Below are positions 10,262 to 23,072 of a DNA stretch of 64,000 nt, in pieces. The notes below the pieces were generated by a model that saw only the letters and a list, made by a program, of their open reading frames with translations, did not search any database and was not told the origin of the DNA. This DNA comes from Hsuehochloa calcarea. Lineage: Eukaryota > Streptophyta > Magnoliopsida > Poales > Poaceae. The position numbers were made by a program, and so were the translations under genes. The stretch's first letter is position 1, and every line of letters begins with the position of its first letter. The stretch spans positions 30,965,662-31,029,661 of the forward strand of contig CM070604.1 in the NCBI GenBank assembly GCA_036346395.1, in the 5' to 3' direction.

Positions 10262-11942
10262 TTCCATGAGACTTGGTGTCTGAATCCTTTGAAAAGTTTA
10301 AGGAATTTTAAAACAAGGTACAAAATCAACTTGACAAGATAATTAAATATCTACGATCATATCGTGAAGGTGAATATTTGAGCCATGAGTTTGGTGTTCA
10401 TCTAAAGCAATATGGAATTGTTTCATAGCTTACTATGCCGGAGATACTCAATGAAATGGGATGTCTGAACGACGGATCTGGACATTGTTAGACATGGTTC
10501 GGTCAATGATGAGCCAATCTAATCTTCCAATATATTTCAGGGGATACGCTCTAAAAACAACGGATTTCACTTTAAACAGGGTTCCATAAAAAATGGTAGA
10601 TAATACATCATATGAGATATGGACTGGGAAGTATCCTGGATTGTATTTTATCAAGATATAAGGTCGTTAGGTATGTGCAAAATGTTTGATGTCTGATAAA
10701 CTCACACCCAAGTCAAATAAATACTTCTTTGTAGGGTATCCTAATAAAACTAAAAGATAATACTTTTATAAACGGATGATGATAAAGTGTTTGTTGCCTG
10801 AAATGGTGTTTTCTTGATGAAAGAGTTTCTTTCCAAAGGAGTCAGTGGGAGCAAGGTGCATCTCGAATAAATTTGGGAAATATCTGAAAATATTTCAACT
10901 CCTACGAAACCTCTACAGGATTAACAAAATATTGTAAAACCTATAAATGAGGCATCAGCCCTATGTAGATATAAAAGGCCACGTCAATTGCCTATAAAGT
11001 ATCTGCATCACATCTTATTATTGAATAATGATGAGCCTAAGACTTTTGAGGAAGTGATGATGGGCCTAGACTCTGTGTCATGACTTGAAGCCATGAGACC
11101 CAAAATAGAATCCATGCATGACAATCAAGTTTGGAACTTGGTTGATCCACCTGATGGTGTTAAACCCATTGAGTGCACGTGGATTTTTAAGAGAAAGATA
11201 GATATTGATGGAAATACTCACATTCACAAGGCATGATTGGTGCCAAAGGGTTTCAAACAAATTCAAGGTGTTGATTATGACGAGACCTTCTCGCCTGTCG
11301 CTATGCAATCAAGTCTATCTGAATCATTCTAGCTATTGCTACATATTTCGATTATGAGATATGGCAAATGGATGTCAAAACGACTTTCCTAAATGGAAAT
11401 CTAAGTGAAGTTGTGTATATGACACAACCTGAGGGTTTTGTCGATCCACAGGAAGCTAGAGAGATATGTAAGCTTCAGAAATTCATCTATGGATTAAAGT
11501 AAGTAGCCCAGAGTTGGAATATTCATTTCGATGAAGTGGTCAAAGATTTTGACTTCATCAAGAATAAAGAAGAACCTTGTGTTTACAAGAAGATTTGTGG
11601 GAGCAAGCTTGTTTTCTGATCTTATATGTGCATGATATATTACTACTCAGAAATGATATTCCTGTGCTTGAATATGTTAAAACTTCATTAAGAAATAGTT
11701 CCTCTATGAAAGATTTAGGAGATGCAGCATATATTTTGGGCATAAGGATCTATCGGGATAGATCTAAAAGGCTAATTGGATTAAGCCAAGATATGTACAT
11801 CGAGAAGGTGTTGAAACGGTTCAACATGCAAGATTTCAAAAAAGGATTTCTTGCCCATGTCACATGGAATTAGTCTTAGTAAGAGTCAGTGTCATTCGAC
11901 ACCTAACGAGCGAGACAAAATGAGTATAATTCTATATACTTC
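10262..11942 (+). pseudogene. Copia polyprotein: integrase end and reverse transcriptase
   Basis: Decayed pieces in shifting frames follow copia order. Integrase core end: YLRS, then GEYLS.EFG..LK (10330-10420), followed by the ERRNRTLLDMVRSMM region near 10480. Reverse transcriptase: W.LVDPPDGVKPIECTWIFK (11136-11190), GVDYDETFSPV (11270-11300), WQMDVKTTFLNG (11362-11397), and an LYVHDILLLRND box (11620-11655), where the usual YVDD is YVHD. GLSQDMYIEKVLKRFNM follows. Many stops are present. The coding match halts at 11942 and resumes at 13483 beyond a solo LTR. Confidence 0.8.
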
Positions 11943-13482
11943 TGTTGGTGATATGCCCTAGAGGTAATCATAGAGATAATTGTATCACGTCTATGTTTAT
12001 GAGTTTTTGAATAAATGTTATTTTGTTCCTTGAATGAATCATCATTTATATAGATCAACAAGTATGAGACTTGTTTGCGAAACTCTTTAACTTATATGAT
12101 GTCGTTCTAAAAGTATCCATGGTCAAATATCACTAGTCGGAACATCAGTGACTCTACGACCAGCACATGTATTGATTGATGACGATGTTTCACCGGTCAT
12201 GGATATAGGGATAACAAATTAATAATGTGAACACATGTTAGAGAAAATGGGGTTGGATTGACCCACCTTGAGATACTATTGAGATTGTTATGATTCTGTG
12301 TCATTATTTGGTCTCAAGCAATGATGATATATAATCCTTAGACCTGATATCAGCATGGTTCCCTATATGTGTAATAGCACTCTTAGGGGTTGCCAAATGC
12401 TACTCGTAACTGGGTAGTTATAAAGGTAGCTTTCAGGTATGCTATGAAACATGCGGAGGGATGTGACTGGTCGGATATGGGATTTGCCCCCCCTAACATA
12501 ACTGGAGAGATATCCCTGGGCCCCTCGAAGTGGTCGGATAAAGAAAGTGCATAGCCATGCCACTGGTGGTCGAAGAGTTCAACCACATAAGGTTATCCGA
12601 AACTCGATCGAAAAAATATTGAACAGTCCATGGATGACATAATATCTCACCTCGAGTTCAACCAGATATCGTGAGGCAAAGGGAGAATACACGAGTAGGT
12701 CGCTTAGTTTGAATAGTTACGGACTGATCGTATGGAGATACGAGTTGGTCGTAGACTGGTCGAACGTAATCACAGACTGGTCGAAACCTGGTTGTAAGGA
12801 GTTACGAACTGGTCATGACTAAATACGAACTGGTCGTATAGAGATAGGACCTGGTCGTAAGTAATAAGGACCTAATCATAGATCATATTGCATTAAGTTT
12901 CGTCCGATATATTTTGTGTGTGTTTGGGTTTCTGAGTCACAACCGACAACGCATAAACCTAATGGGTCATATACTTAACGGGTTGGAACAAAACGTGTTC
13001 GGATAGGATCCGTCATTTGCACTATATAAGGAGATGCTTGAGGCTATTGGGAGTGGACACACGTCATAGACGAGAGACACGAAAGTCGTGACTTGAGTTG
13101 CTCCACCGAAATCCTAGCCGCCATCTTCTTGAGATAGAGCTCTACTGTGCGAGTTGGTGCTAGCACACCGGCGTACGGTATTACTTCCTTGGACATGTGG
13201 ATTCCATAGAGGCGTGACTGCGGTTGCTGTTGCGCTTGAGGACGATCCGCAATCTTCACAAGGAACATTGGAAGTTGCTGGAGGAGACGATTGACTATGA
13301 GGACATTGGATAATCGACTACGACCACTACATCGACGTGTTCTTCGTTGGATCAGGTTGCTCCAACTCTTCTTTCGCTACACTGCGCATCTAGTGGTAAC
13401 AATCTATGATCATCTAATTGCTTGGCTTCCTGGTTTGCGTGGTATAAATTTTGAATTGTTGCTATCGTAGCCTACCCGTATC
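11943..13482 (+). mobile_element. Solo copia LTR inserted in copia pol
   Basis: An LTR of about 1,540 bp starts TGTTGGTGATATGCCC and lies between copies of ACTTC (11938-11942 and 13483-13487). Removing it rejoins the host frame from reverse transcriptase (IIPYTS) to RNase H (ASAIGSIMY). The host's own 3' LTR at 14180 belongs to the same family. Its U3 has an array of ACTGGTCGTA motifs (12720-12870), and CTATATAAGG (13022-13031) is a likely TATA box. The exact last base is uncertain by one or two. Confidence 0.85.
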
Positions 13483-14165
13483 ACTTCAGCTTCGGCTATT
13501 GGATCTATCATGTATGTCATGCTTTGTACACGATCAGATGTGTCGTATGCTTTAAGTGTTACAAGCAGATATCAGTCAAATCCAGTGAAGGTCACTCGAT
13601 AGCAGTCAAGAATAACCTAATGTATTTGAGGACTAAGGATGCATTCCTTGTTTATAGCGGTGAGGAAGAGCTAGTTGTAAATAGCTACACTAATGCTAGC
13701 TTCCAAACCAACAAGTATGATTTCATATTATAGTTTGGGTTTGTGTTTTGTCTTAATAGAGGAGCAGTGAGCTGAAAAAGTTCCAAGCAAGGAACAGTTG
13801 TTGATTCTACAACAGAGGCTGATCAGTACATTACAGCTTCCGAAGCTACAAAAAAAAGTCATGTGGATAAGGAAGTTCGTTTATGAATTGGGTGAGGTAT
13901 CTAGCGCTTCTACTCCAATTAATCTCTATTTTGATAATAGTAAAGCCATTGCGCAGGCTAAGGAGCCTAGATCGCATCAAAAGTCCAAACATATACTTCA
14001 GCGATATCACATTATTCGTGAGATTATTGAAAGAGGTAATGTGAAGATATGCAAAGTATATACAATTTGAATATTGTTGGTCCATTGACAAAACCTCTCC
14101 TGTAACCTGAGCATGAGGTGCACACAAGAGATATAGGTATTAGATACTTGTATTATTAACTCTAG
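13483..14165 (+). pseudogene. Copia RNase H, continuing the split polyprotein
   Basis: The frame reads ASAIGSIMYVMLCTRSDV, then YLRTKDAFLVYSGEEELVVN and, after a shift, STTEADQYITASEA and VWIRKFVYELG. It continues with NLYFDNSKAIAQAKEPRSHQ, SKHIL.RYHIIREII.RG and LTKPL. These are the standard steps of a copia RNase H domain up to the end of pol. Stops and small frame changes show it is dead. A purine-rich stretch AGTGCAAGTGTGAAACT precedes the 3' LTR. Confidence 0.8.
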
Positions 14166-14179
14166 TGCAAGTGTGAAAC

Positions 14180-15727
14180 TCTTGGTTATATGCCCTAGGT
14201 GCAATCATAGAGATGATTGTATCATGTCTATGTTTATGAGTTATAGAATAAATGCTATTATGTTCCTTGGATGAATTATCATTTATAAAGATTAACAAAT
14301 ATGCGACTTGTTGGTGAAGCTCTTTAAGTTATATGATGCCATTCTAAATATATCTCTGGTCGGATATCACTAGTCAGGACATTAGTGACTTATTGACCAG
14401 CACATGTATTGATTAATGACCATATTTCACCGGTCATAGATATGGGGATATCAAATCAATAATATAAACACATGTTAGAGAGCATGGTGTTGGATTAACC
14501 CTACCTTGAGATACTATTGAGATTGTTATGATTTTATGTGTCATCAGTTGGTCTCAAGCAATGATGATGTATAATCCTTAGACTTGAGATCGGCACGGTT
14601 TTCTACATATGTAATAGTACACTTAGGGGTTACCAAATGCTACTCTGTAGCTGGGTAGTTATAAAAGTAGCTTTCGGGTATGCTGTGTAACATACGGAGG
14701 GATGTGATTAGTCCGATATGGGATTTGCCCCTCCTAACAAAACATGAGAGATATCTCTAGGCCCCTCGATATGGTCGGATAAAGAAAGTGCATGGTCGTG
14801 TCACTATTGGTCGAAGAGTCAACCATATGAAGTTATCCGTCACGAGATCGAGAAAGTATTGAACAGTCCATGGATGACAATTATCTCACCTGGAGTTCAA
14901 TCAGATATCGTGATGCAAAGGAAGAATACGTAAGCAGGTCATTCAGTCTGACCGATACAAACTGGTCGTGTGGAGATACAAACTGGTCGGACATGATCAC
15001 TAACTGGTCGACGAATTGATCGTAAGTAGTTACGAACTGGTCATGACTAAATAGGAACTGATCGCATGGAGATACGAGCTGGTCATAAGTGATATGGACT
15101 TGGTCGCAGATCATATTGCATAAGGTTCGTCCTATATATTATTTTTAAGTGTATTTGGGAATCATTACATACTGCTAGAAACCGCTAACGACTTGTGGTC
15201 GTAAAGGAGTTTTCAAGTCACAACCGATTACACATGAACCCACAGGGTTACACACTTAATGGGTTAGAATAAACGATTTTGGATAGGATCTGTTATTGGC
15301 TCTTTATAAGGAGATGCATGGGGTTGTTGGGACGTGAGAGTTGCTCCACCAAAATCCTAGCCACCATCTTCCCGAAAGCCCTATTGTGCACGTTGGTGCT
15401 AGTACACTGGCATACGACATTCCACCCTTGGACGTGTGTATATCGTAGAGGCGCTGCTATGGTTGCTGCTGCGCTGATTAAGGCTGATCCACGACCTATG
15501 CAAGGAACGTGATAGGTTGCTGGAGGATACAATCAGTGTCGAGGATGTTGGATGATCGACTACGACAACTATATCAACGTGCTCGATGTTGGATCAGGCT
15601 ACTTCAACTCTTCTTCAGCTGCACTACGCGTATATTGGTAACGAACTATGATCTCTTGCTTACATGGATGTCTTATTTACATGGAAGAATTTTTGAATTG
15701 CCAACTAGTGTAGCCTACCCACATCCC
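14180..15727 (+). mobile_element. 3' LTR of the decayed copia element
   Basis: It runs in parallel with the solo LTR 11943-13482 over its full length. Shared landmarks are ATATGCCCTAG.TGCAATCAT, GGTCTCAAGCAATGATGAT, the CTGGTCGTA array (14950-15110) and GTAGCCTACCC.CATC near the end. The start is mutated (CTTGGTTATATG instead of TGTTGGTGATATG). The two LTRs differ at many bases and are old. Confidence 0.75.
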
Positions 15728-16165
15728 CTCAAGAATGACTTTTGTACATCTTAATGTGTTCTGAGGCCTAACAGCAAAAATATCGTCCTGCAGTGTATTT
15801 TTGTAAGAACACACCTATATGAACCCGACTGTTGGTCACAGTCCATGAGATGTGGGTGGTCTCTAAGAAACTTCATGGTGGTCTCTAAGAAGCTCATGAA
15901 GAGACACATGAGTATGACCTATATGCTCCACCCGCGGAATAACCTATATCGACAGCTAAGTATCAGCAAAGGCCTTAGGTGAAACTTGTCAGCGCAAAAC
16001 TGCCAATTCAAGGCTTAGTCCATTGTGTAGTTGTGAGCAAGTGTAGCTTGAGGTTCTAGGTGGATGTTCAACCATAACTGGTCTCTACCGAAAAACTGGT
16101 ATGTTAACAACATTTAGGAACATACAAAATTTTGTGTTGTGGTGCCTTTGGGGTATGGTGGGGAT
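15728..16165 (+). other. 3' untranslated region of an Angela/BARE-like copia element
   Basis: This non-coding stretch ends in a purine-rich run (GGGGTATGGTGGGGAT) directly before an LTR. The sentence CATGAGATGTGGGTGGTCTCTAAGAAACT is partly repeated at 15858-15900. No coding frame was recognised; the rest of the element is missing. Confidence 0.5.
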
Positions 16166-17162
16166 TGTTGGAGTTTATGGGCTTGGGCCCATATAATATT
16201 CTTCATAAATCCTAGAAAATTCTAAAAGTCCACTCATGCATGGTGGAAGGTGAAAAATTTAGTATCACATTTCTACTATAGGTAGAGGGACACCCATTTA
16301 TAAGTGAGAGCATGCACATGCCTAGTTGAAGCAAACAAAAGAAGACTTCACGTGCGCACACGTGCTCGCATGCTTACCTCGCCATGCCACATGATTTCTG
16401 GTCCGATTATGTGCGGAGTGGTAGTTTCTTTTTGCACCTCATAATCTTGCATGATGACATGACATATCTACATGCAAGAAATTGAGAAGGAGAAGAATGG
16501 TTCAAATCAAATGTTTGAATCACACTAATCCTGTAGGGCTATTATGGCACGCATTAATTGTGTTTTAATGTGGTTCCAATTCTTCTACACAGTGATTTGC
16601 CTTCCTTTCGAGCCCATCTGTGTTTATATGAGGAGACGTCCTCTCTCTCTATTCAAAGACACCTAAGAGGGAATCAGTATTGCAGTCTTGTTCCTTTGTG
16701 TCGTGTTGCCTGACTACTCCATCCCTTTGTTGTCGTGCACCGATGTAGGGAAAGTAGTGACTCCGAAGCCATCGCTCCTTCTGGTACTGCACAGGTTGAG
16801 GCGAATTAGGTTTTTGGAAAGCGTTCCCGCGATTGCTCATGACTTCCTTCATCATCAACTTCACGTCTTCTTACCACGGCCATCGCCGGAGCGATTCACT
16901 CTAAGTCATAGTGATCTTCTTTGACATGACTAAATCTTTCTTACATGAATTTAGTCATGTGATGATGATGATTCCTATTTCTGTTAATAGTGCTTTTGTT
17001 CTAGACTTTATGTTGTTAGTGCATATATATGAGATATGTGTATTTGAGTTGATTGACCATGGTATTGTTCATAGTAGCAAATATACCTACTATATATGTT
17101 GTTTTTACATCGATTTATTATTTTAAGAATTAGAATAATCACAAAAGTGCGTATATCTAACA
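16166..17162 (+). mobile_element. Angela/BARE-like copia LTR
   Basis: A 997-bp unit starts TGTTGGAG (after a polypurine tract) and ends ATCTAACA, giving the short inverted ends TGTTGGA / TCTAACA. TTTATAAGTGAGAGC near 16295 is a possible TATA region. No second copy is seen in the window, so it is either the 3' LTR of an element truncated on its left or a remnant. No TSD was identified. Confidence 0.6.
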
Positions 17163-18447
17163 TGGCGGCGGTGTGGACGGGTAGGGGCAAGGGCAGGTGT
17201 GCGGCTTGAAGATGGATTGTGTCGTCCGTATTGGGGAAGGATGGGAGAGGTGTGACAAGAGAAGATAAAGGAAAAAGATTTAGAGGGAGGGAGGAGGAAG
17301 AAGAAAGGGAGGCATGTGGGCTCCTCGATCAAAATCTTCTGTGATCCTTGCCAAATAGGATGCTACATTAGCGATACCGAATCCATGTGGACACCATTTA
17401 AATGTGAAACTACCCTGGTATGAGTCGAGGGGGTCAACTGATCTGATTCTATAGTTGAGGGTTGAAAAATATACTTATGCTATAGTTGAGGTCGTAAAGT
17501 GAAATTTTTTATTTTTTTGTGAAAAATATTGGAAATTACAGTGAAATTCTTGATGCGCTCTCGAAGAAATAAGTAAGAGAATGCATGACGAAGTAGGCAC
17601 GGCCGCACAGACAAGAGTGAAGCGAGTTCATTCAGACTAGGATGGTAGTGCGAGCGTTGCTGCGCCGCTGATTTCAGATTGGTTCGACAACAGGTGTATT
17701 TTTCGAACTGCACACAATGGATTCTATCGTTGTACAGAGCATGGTTTTTCGAGCAAAGTTGTATCTATATAGCTATTACACGGGGATCGTTGTTATGGTT
17801 GTACGTGTTTACAACACATACATCAGTCGCGTGCATCATGCAGAGACTGTCATGGTAGTCTGAGTAAGACATGAATGCACGCAGGTACGTACCAAAAAGA
17901 CGTAGTAGTAGACAGCATACTGTTGTGGTGCATCACAGTATGCAAGTCATATTGTAACTGCGGGCGAAGGGAGGAGTGCTGGTTCATTTTATCTAACCTC
18001 TAATTACCTAAATAAATCATTGCTGACCTAATTAAGAATGACCTCGCTAATTGAAATGTCACTTACTAATCATCTAACTAAATGAATTGTAATTAATCAT
18101 CTAATTGCGTGACTTTGCGTCCACAAATACTCACTAATCAACTTCCCTGCGGGTCCTACTTTGAGTGGCTCATTTACACTACACTACCGTTAGCTAGCTA
18201 CCTACAGGTGGGCCCACATTTCAGTCATAGAGAGGAAACAACACAGAGGGAAGGAAGCAGAGCAAGGAACAGAGGAGGCGCAGAGGCGGCTCAAGCATGG
18301 CTTGACGCCGGTGAAGGGGTTGACAGCGGCAGCCGAGGACAAGCAAAATGGATTGCTGGGAGGGAGAGGGGACAGGGGGCGACGTTGCGGCCCAGGCAAC
18401 ACTGGTCTGAGCTGGTAGCGGGGCGTGGCGGTTGGGCACGGGGAAGG
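17163..18447. other. Unassigned sequence, possible MULE end
   Basis: No gene is supported. Positions 17440-17510 contain GCTATAGTTGAGG twice in a setting similar to the ends of MULEs (compare the terminal repeat at 4483-4513), but no partner terminus was found. Positions 18220-18447 are GC-rich and exon-like without a convincing frame, and are cut by the copia LTR that starts at 18448. Confidence 0.4.
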
Positions 18448-19870
18448 TGTTCGTGATATGCTCTAGAAGCAATAATATAGATAATTGTATCAAGTCTATA
18501 TTTATGAGTTATTGAATAAATGTTATTCTGCTCCTTGAATTAATCATCATTGATAAACATTAACAAGTATGTGACTTGTTGGTGAAGCTCTTTAACTTAT
18601 ATGATGTCGTTCTAAATATATTCCTAGTCGGATGTCACTGGTCGAAATACTAGTGACTCTATCGACCAACACATGTATTGATTGATGACCATGTTTCACC
18701 GGTTATGGATATAGGGATATAAAATTAATAATGTGAACACATATTAGAGAACATGGTATTGGATTGACCCACCTTAAGAAACTGCTGAGATTGTTATGAT
18801 TTCATATATCATCAGTTGGTCTCAAGCAATGATGATGTATAATCCTTGGACCTGGGATCAACAGCATGGTTTTTCTACATGTATAAGAGTATACTTTGGG
18901 GTTACCAAACGCTATGCCGTAACTGGGTAGTTTTAAAGGTAGCTTTTAAGTATTCTATGAAACATACGGAGGAATATGACTGGTCGGATATGAGATTTGC
19001 ACCTCCTAACATAATAGGAGAGATATCTCTAGACGATGTGGTTGGATAAAGAAAGTGTATGGTCATGCCACTAGTGGTCGAAGAGTTCGACCACGTGAAG
19101 TTTTCCGACACTTGATCGAGAAAGTATTGAACGGTCCATGGATAACATAATATGTCACATGGAGTTAAACAAGATATCGTGTGGCAAAGAGAGAATACAC
19201 GAGCAGGTCGTTCAGTTTGAACAGATACGAACTAGTCGTACAGAGATACGAGTTGGTCGTAGGCTGGTCGAACATGATCATTGACTAGTCATAACCTGGT
19301 CGTAAGGAGTTACGAACTAGTCGAGAGTAAATAAGAACTGGTCGTATAGAGATACGAGCTAGTCGTATGTGATAAGGACCTACTCGTAGATCATATTGTA
19401 TTAAGGTTTGTTCGATATTATTTGTATGTATTCGGGAATCGTTATGTCCTGCTAGAAACTGTTAACGACTCGTGATTGGAAAAGGTTTTCGAGTCACAAC
19501 CGACTACGCACAAACCTAATGGGTCACACACTTAACGGGTTGGAACAAATATGTTCGGATAGGATCTGACATAAGATCTACATCAGGAGATGCATGAGGC
19601 TATTGGAAGAGACACGAGATAGACGTGACGTGAGTTACTCTACCAAAACCCTAGCTGTCATCTTCCTAATAGCCCTACCGTGCGAGTTGGTGCTAGCATA
19701 CCGGCGCACGGTATTCCTTCCCTGAACATGTGGATACCATAGAGCCGCTACTGCGGTTACTGTTGCGCTTGAGGATGATCCACGACCTAAGTGATGAACT
19801 CGATTGGTTGCTGTAGCAGACGATCGCCACCACGGACGATAGACTACGTTGGACGATTGACTTCGACCGT
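18448..19870 (+). mobile_element. Copia LTR, 3' end truncated
   Basis: This is the same family as 11943-13482. It starts TGTTCGTGATATGCTCTAG, carries the CTGGTCGTA repeats (19200-19390) and keeps the GACTACG...CGATTGACTTCGACC region. It stops about 120 bases short of the normal end, where a Tekay-like LTR begins. Confidence 0.8.
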
Positions 19871-21288
19871 TGTAACATCCCAATTTTCTGAGTTTTAAAA
19901 AATCTTTTATTTGTAGTAGTTGGAAAATTAACCATTTAGATTTTATTCGAATTTTAATTTAAGCTTAATATGGACTTTTAGCATCAAAATAATTTAATAT
20001 GATTAATTCAAACAACAACAACTGTCAAAACTATTTTATTTGGATTCTATGTGCTTGAATATATTTTTCTAGATTTTTCTAGAATTTTTTCGAATTCATT
20101 TGCTATTTGGATATTCTGGTATTTTCTAAAAACAAAAACTAAATTAAAATCTCAGAATAGCATTCGGGCCGAAACCCAACCCTATTTCCGCTAGCCCAGC
20201 ACTGTGCAACCCACTTCTCTTCGCTCGCCGCGAGTGCCTCGCCTGTGACTAACATGCGAGCCCCACATGTTAGCCTCTCCCATTCTTTCCTAGTGTGCGC
20301 GTCCCGCCGCTGACGCGCGGGCCCCACCACCTTCGTTGTCTCCGTGTCGTCGTCTTCCTCATCGAGTCCCAACCGCGTCCACCATGGCTGGAGCTCGAGC
20401 TCCGTCCAATAAATGGATTCTCCAACTAAATCACCCCAGATTTCCACGTCAAATCTTATCTCTTATCTCCCTGCATCCAAATGCGACCGAATCATATCCC
20501 ATGTCGGTTTCTATCTCCTAGATTTCCGAATTTGATTTTGTGTTCATCACAGACTCAATTTGGGGATTCCTTGTCCCAGCACGCTCGAAACCTATAAAAG
20601 GCAATCCGAGGCTCGCCGGCACCTCCACAACCCAAAGCCCCCACCCTCATCGTCCCGAGAACCATAGCGCCGCCGCAATCCAAGTTTTAGGTTTTCCGCC
20701 GAAGCTTTTCATTTTTGAATTACGCTGTCGCCGTCGCCGCCTCGTCGACATCGACTGCACCACTGAGTCCGCTATCATCAGAGCTCCCTCGCGCACCCTT
20801 CCACACCGTTGGAACATTGCTAAAGTCGAATCCTGAAAACAACTGTGTCTTCTTCTCCGCTCAAGCCTAGCTGTCGGCCACCACCATCCACCTCGACCAC
20901 CAGTGGGTGCACCCACGAGTGCGCAATAGCGCCAGCTTCACGTTGGTACCACTCACCACCGGCAAGCCACCGCCGTTCACTATGGACCATCGATTCCAGA
21001 GCTACGTCGCCGCCGGTCTGATGTGTTTGCCCACGTGTGTCGCCATCTCAGCCTTCGCATCTGCGTAGCGCATGCGTGGCGCCGTGTCAGCGGCCAAGTG
21101 CACACGAGCATGGCACGGTTCATCGAACCCTAGATCCAAAGTTTTGTAGACCCAATTCACCGTGTGTCGTGTGTGTCTATGCCTTGGGGTCCTATTGCCA
21201 GAGCAACTATTCCATATACCCATGAACCCGTAGACCATGAGTCAATCTCGTGGACTCGGTCCATAAGACCGTGGGTCCCACTGTTGGC
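19871..21288 (+). mobile_element. Tekay/Del-like gypsy LTR, 5' part
   Basis: The start TGTAACATCCCAATTTTC is shared with the LTRs of the chromovirus at 34445-46353 (read on their own strand). A GC-rich U3/R region follows, with a TATA box at 20593. The family's LTR is about 3.1 kb, whereas this copy loses similarity near 21288, so its 3' half is missing or replaced. Confidence 0.65.
20593..20599 (+). promoter_or_regulatory. LTR TATA box
   Basis: TATAAAA sits about 720 bases into the Tekay-like LTR, followed by a C-rich presumed start region. The related LTR at 31929 has CTATAAAAGG in an equivalent place. Confidence 0.45.
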
Positions 21289-21661
21289 CACTACATTTAT
21301 AAATAAGGGCCTTCGCTAGGGTTTACGTCCTTAGTCCTCAAAGCTACTCTCTGGGTTTGTTTCATTACTGCACAAAGCTACTCTGCGTCCTCCGATCGAA
21401 CTCCTCCCCGCGCGGTGTCATCCCTCTACGTCGCTCGACCTCCTCCCCTCGCCGGCATCATCCTTCTGTGACCTCGACGACGCCACCCCTGACCTCGATG
21501 ACGCCTCGCTCCCCTGACATCGACTACCTATTTGTTCACACCTCCCATTAAGGTACGATCACTGCTTTGGATTGTGCTAGGAGAAATTTCAAATTATGTT
21601 GTTTTGATTAACCCTAAGAAGATATTACTTTGTTAATCTTGTGAGATAGCAAGTAAACAAG

Positions 21662-22786
21662 ATGGCGTCCGCACCGTCTTCCCCGCCGTCATCGACGTCG
21701 CCGAATGCGTCAGGATCTCCGAGAAAAGTGGTACCAAAGCGAATATCGAAAATGCATGTGGGCCGAATGACCATCACGACCGTCGGTCCCTTTGGGGTCC
21801 TTCTGCTTCCCTATAAAGTAGTGGTAGCATTCCGGACCACCTACGGTATACTTGCAAGGGAATGGGTCCCCATCACCACACATAAATGGAAGGATGTGAC
21901 GGATGAAGACAAAGCGCAGCTGTGGACTGAAATTACAACTTCGTTCGAGATCCCACCTGAATTCTCCGAACTCGTGCGACGGCGTGCATTCCTCACGATG
22001 GCACACGCTTGGAAGACCTTCAAGAACAAGCATGTCATGAAGTACGTGAATAAGGATCAGATGACCTGCTTGAAGTATGGTTTTGTGTTGTCGGATACAT
22101 AGGACACCTTTGTGTAGATGAAGACAACAGACAAATTTCAGCAGCAAAGTGATGTGCACAAGGCTATCCAGGCACAAAATATTCAACCCACAGACTTGGC
22201 ATCGCTGGTGAGTATGCAGGTAAAATCCGAGAATGGATGCGTGAGGATGATCGGGCAATCTAGTCGGAGGTCTCCCCGCCATTTGCCGAGATCACAGACA
22301 AGCGCGCCCGAAACTGGTTAAGAGCGAGGGCTAAAACCACGTCGTCGAGCGCCATCTCTTTCACAAACCCAACAGACGAGGGAGTGTGCCAACGCATTGT
22401 AAGATATGTCGAACTGCCTAGTTTTTGATAAGTCCATAACTTTGTAGGGTCGAATATAACATGAAGGCCTCTTGTAGTAAACATTGACTACCGAATCATC
22501 CCAAGGCTTCTTCGAACCAGCCATGGAGAAGGATATACTATCCACGGCTATGGGAAACAAGGAGCACCTAGGTCACACTAAGGGCCTTGGGGTATACGTA
22601 CCATGGAAGCATGGATTCCCACATGACTCCGATGCGTGTAGGAGTCGGATGAGATCCAAGGCCGGGCGCGAAGAACAGTAGAAAGCGGAGTTTAAAGAAC
22701 AGATTACTACACAATTTCAAGCACAGATAACAGCATTGCAGAAACAAATGAATCAAATCCTCAACCAGTCGCAAGATACCCCGTAA
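21662..22786 (+). pseudogene. CACTA-associated (Ptta/Transposase_24-like) protein, broken
   Basis: The ATG at 21662 opens 146 residues: a Ser/Pro-rich start, then REWVPITTHKWKDVTDEDK, LWTEITTSFEIPPEF and AHAWKTFKNKHV. This order (VPI...W..V....K..LW, F.IP, W..FK) is that of the plant Ptta/En-Spm family domain often carried by CACTA elements. A stop ends the frame at 22102. Related sequence continues after frame changes, including GNKEHLGHTKGLGVYVPWKH at about 22550-22620 and a Gln-rich coiled stretch to 22786. Transposase TNPD and CACTA termini are not seen. TTTATAAATA at 21296 may be its promoter. Confidence 0.6.
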
Positions 22787-23072
22787 TTTTGGTAGCCAGT
22801 CCCCCTTAACATCAGAGTAGCGTCGCGTCCACGCCTGCACTTCCTGAACTTGGCGACGCCCAATTACCTATCGACCTCATCTAGGTAATGTAAATCTCTG
22901 GGATATTCCAAAGATAAACCTGTAGGACACCTTAGCTAATTATGTACCGTTTTATAGGTGCCCACACCCTACAGGCTCCAAGTGCTGGTTGGGTCCATTC
23001 ATGTTGAGGCTGGGCGAGGGTGGTATTTCCGTGCCATAAAGAGATAGTGGTGCACGGTGCCTAGTTGGCGCA
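22787..23072. other. Unassigned sequence, probably the rest of the CACTA-type unit
   Basis: This is a non-coding spacer between the Ptta-like fragment and the inverted copia LTR. No repeat termini were recognised. Confidence 0.4.
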
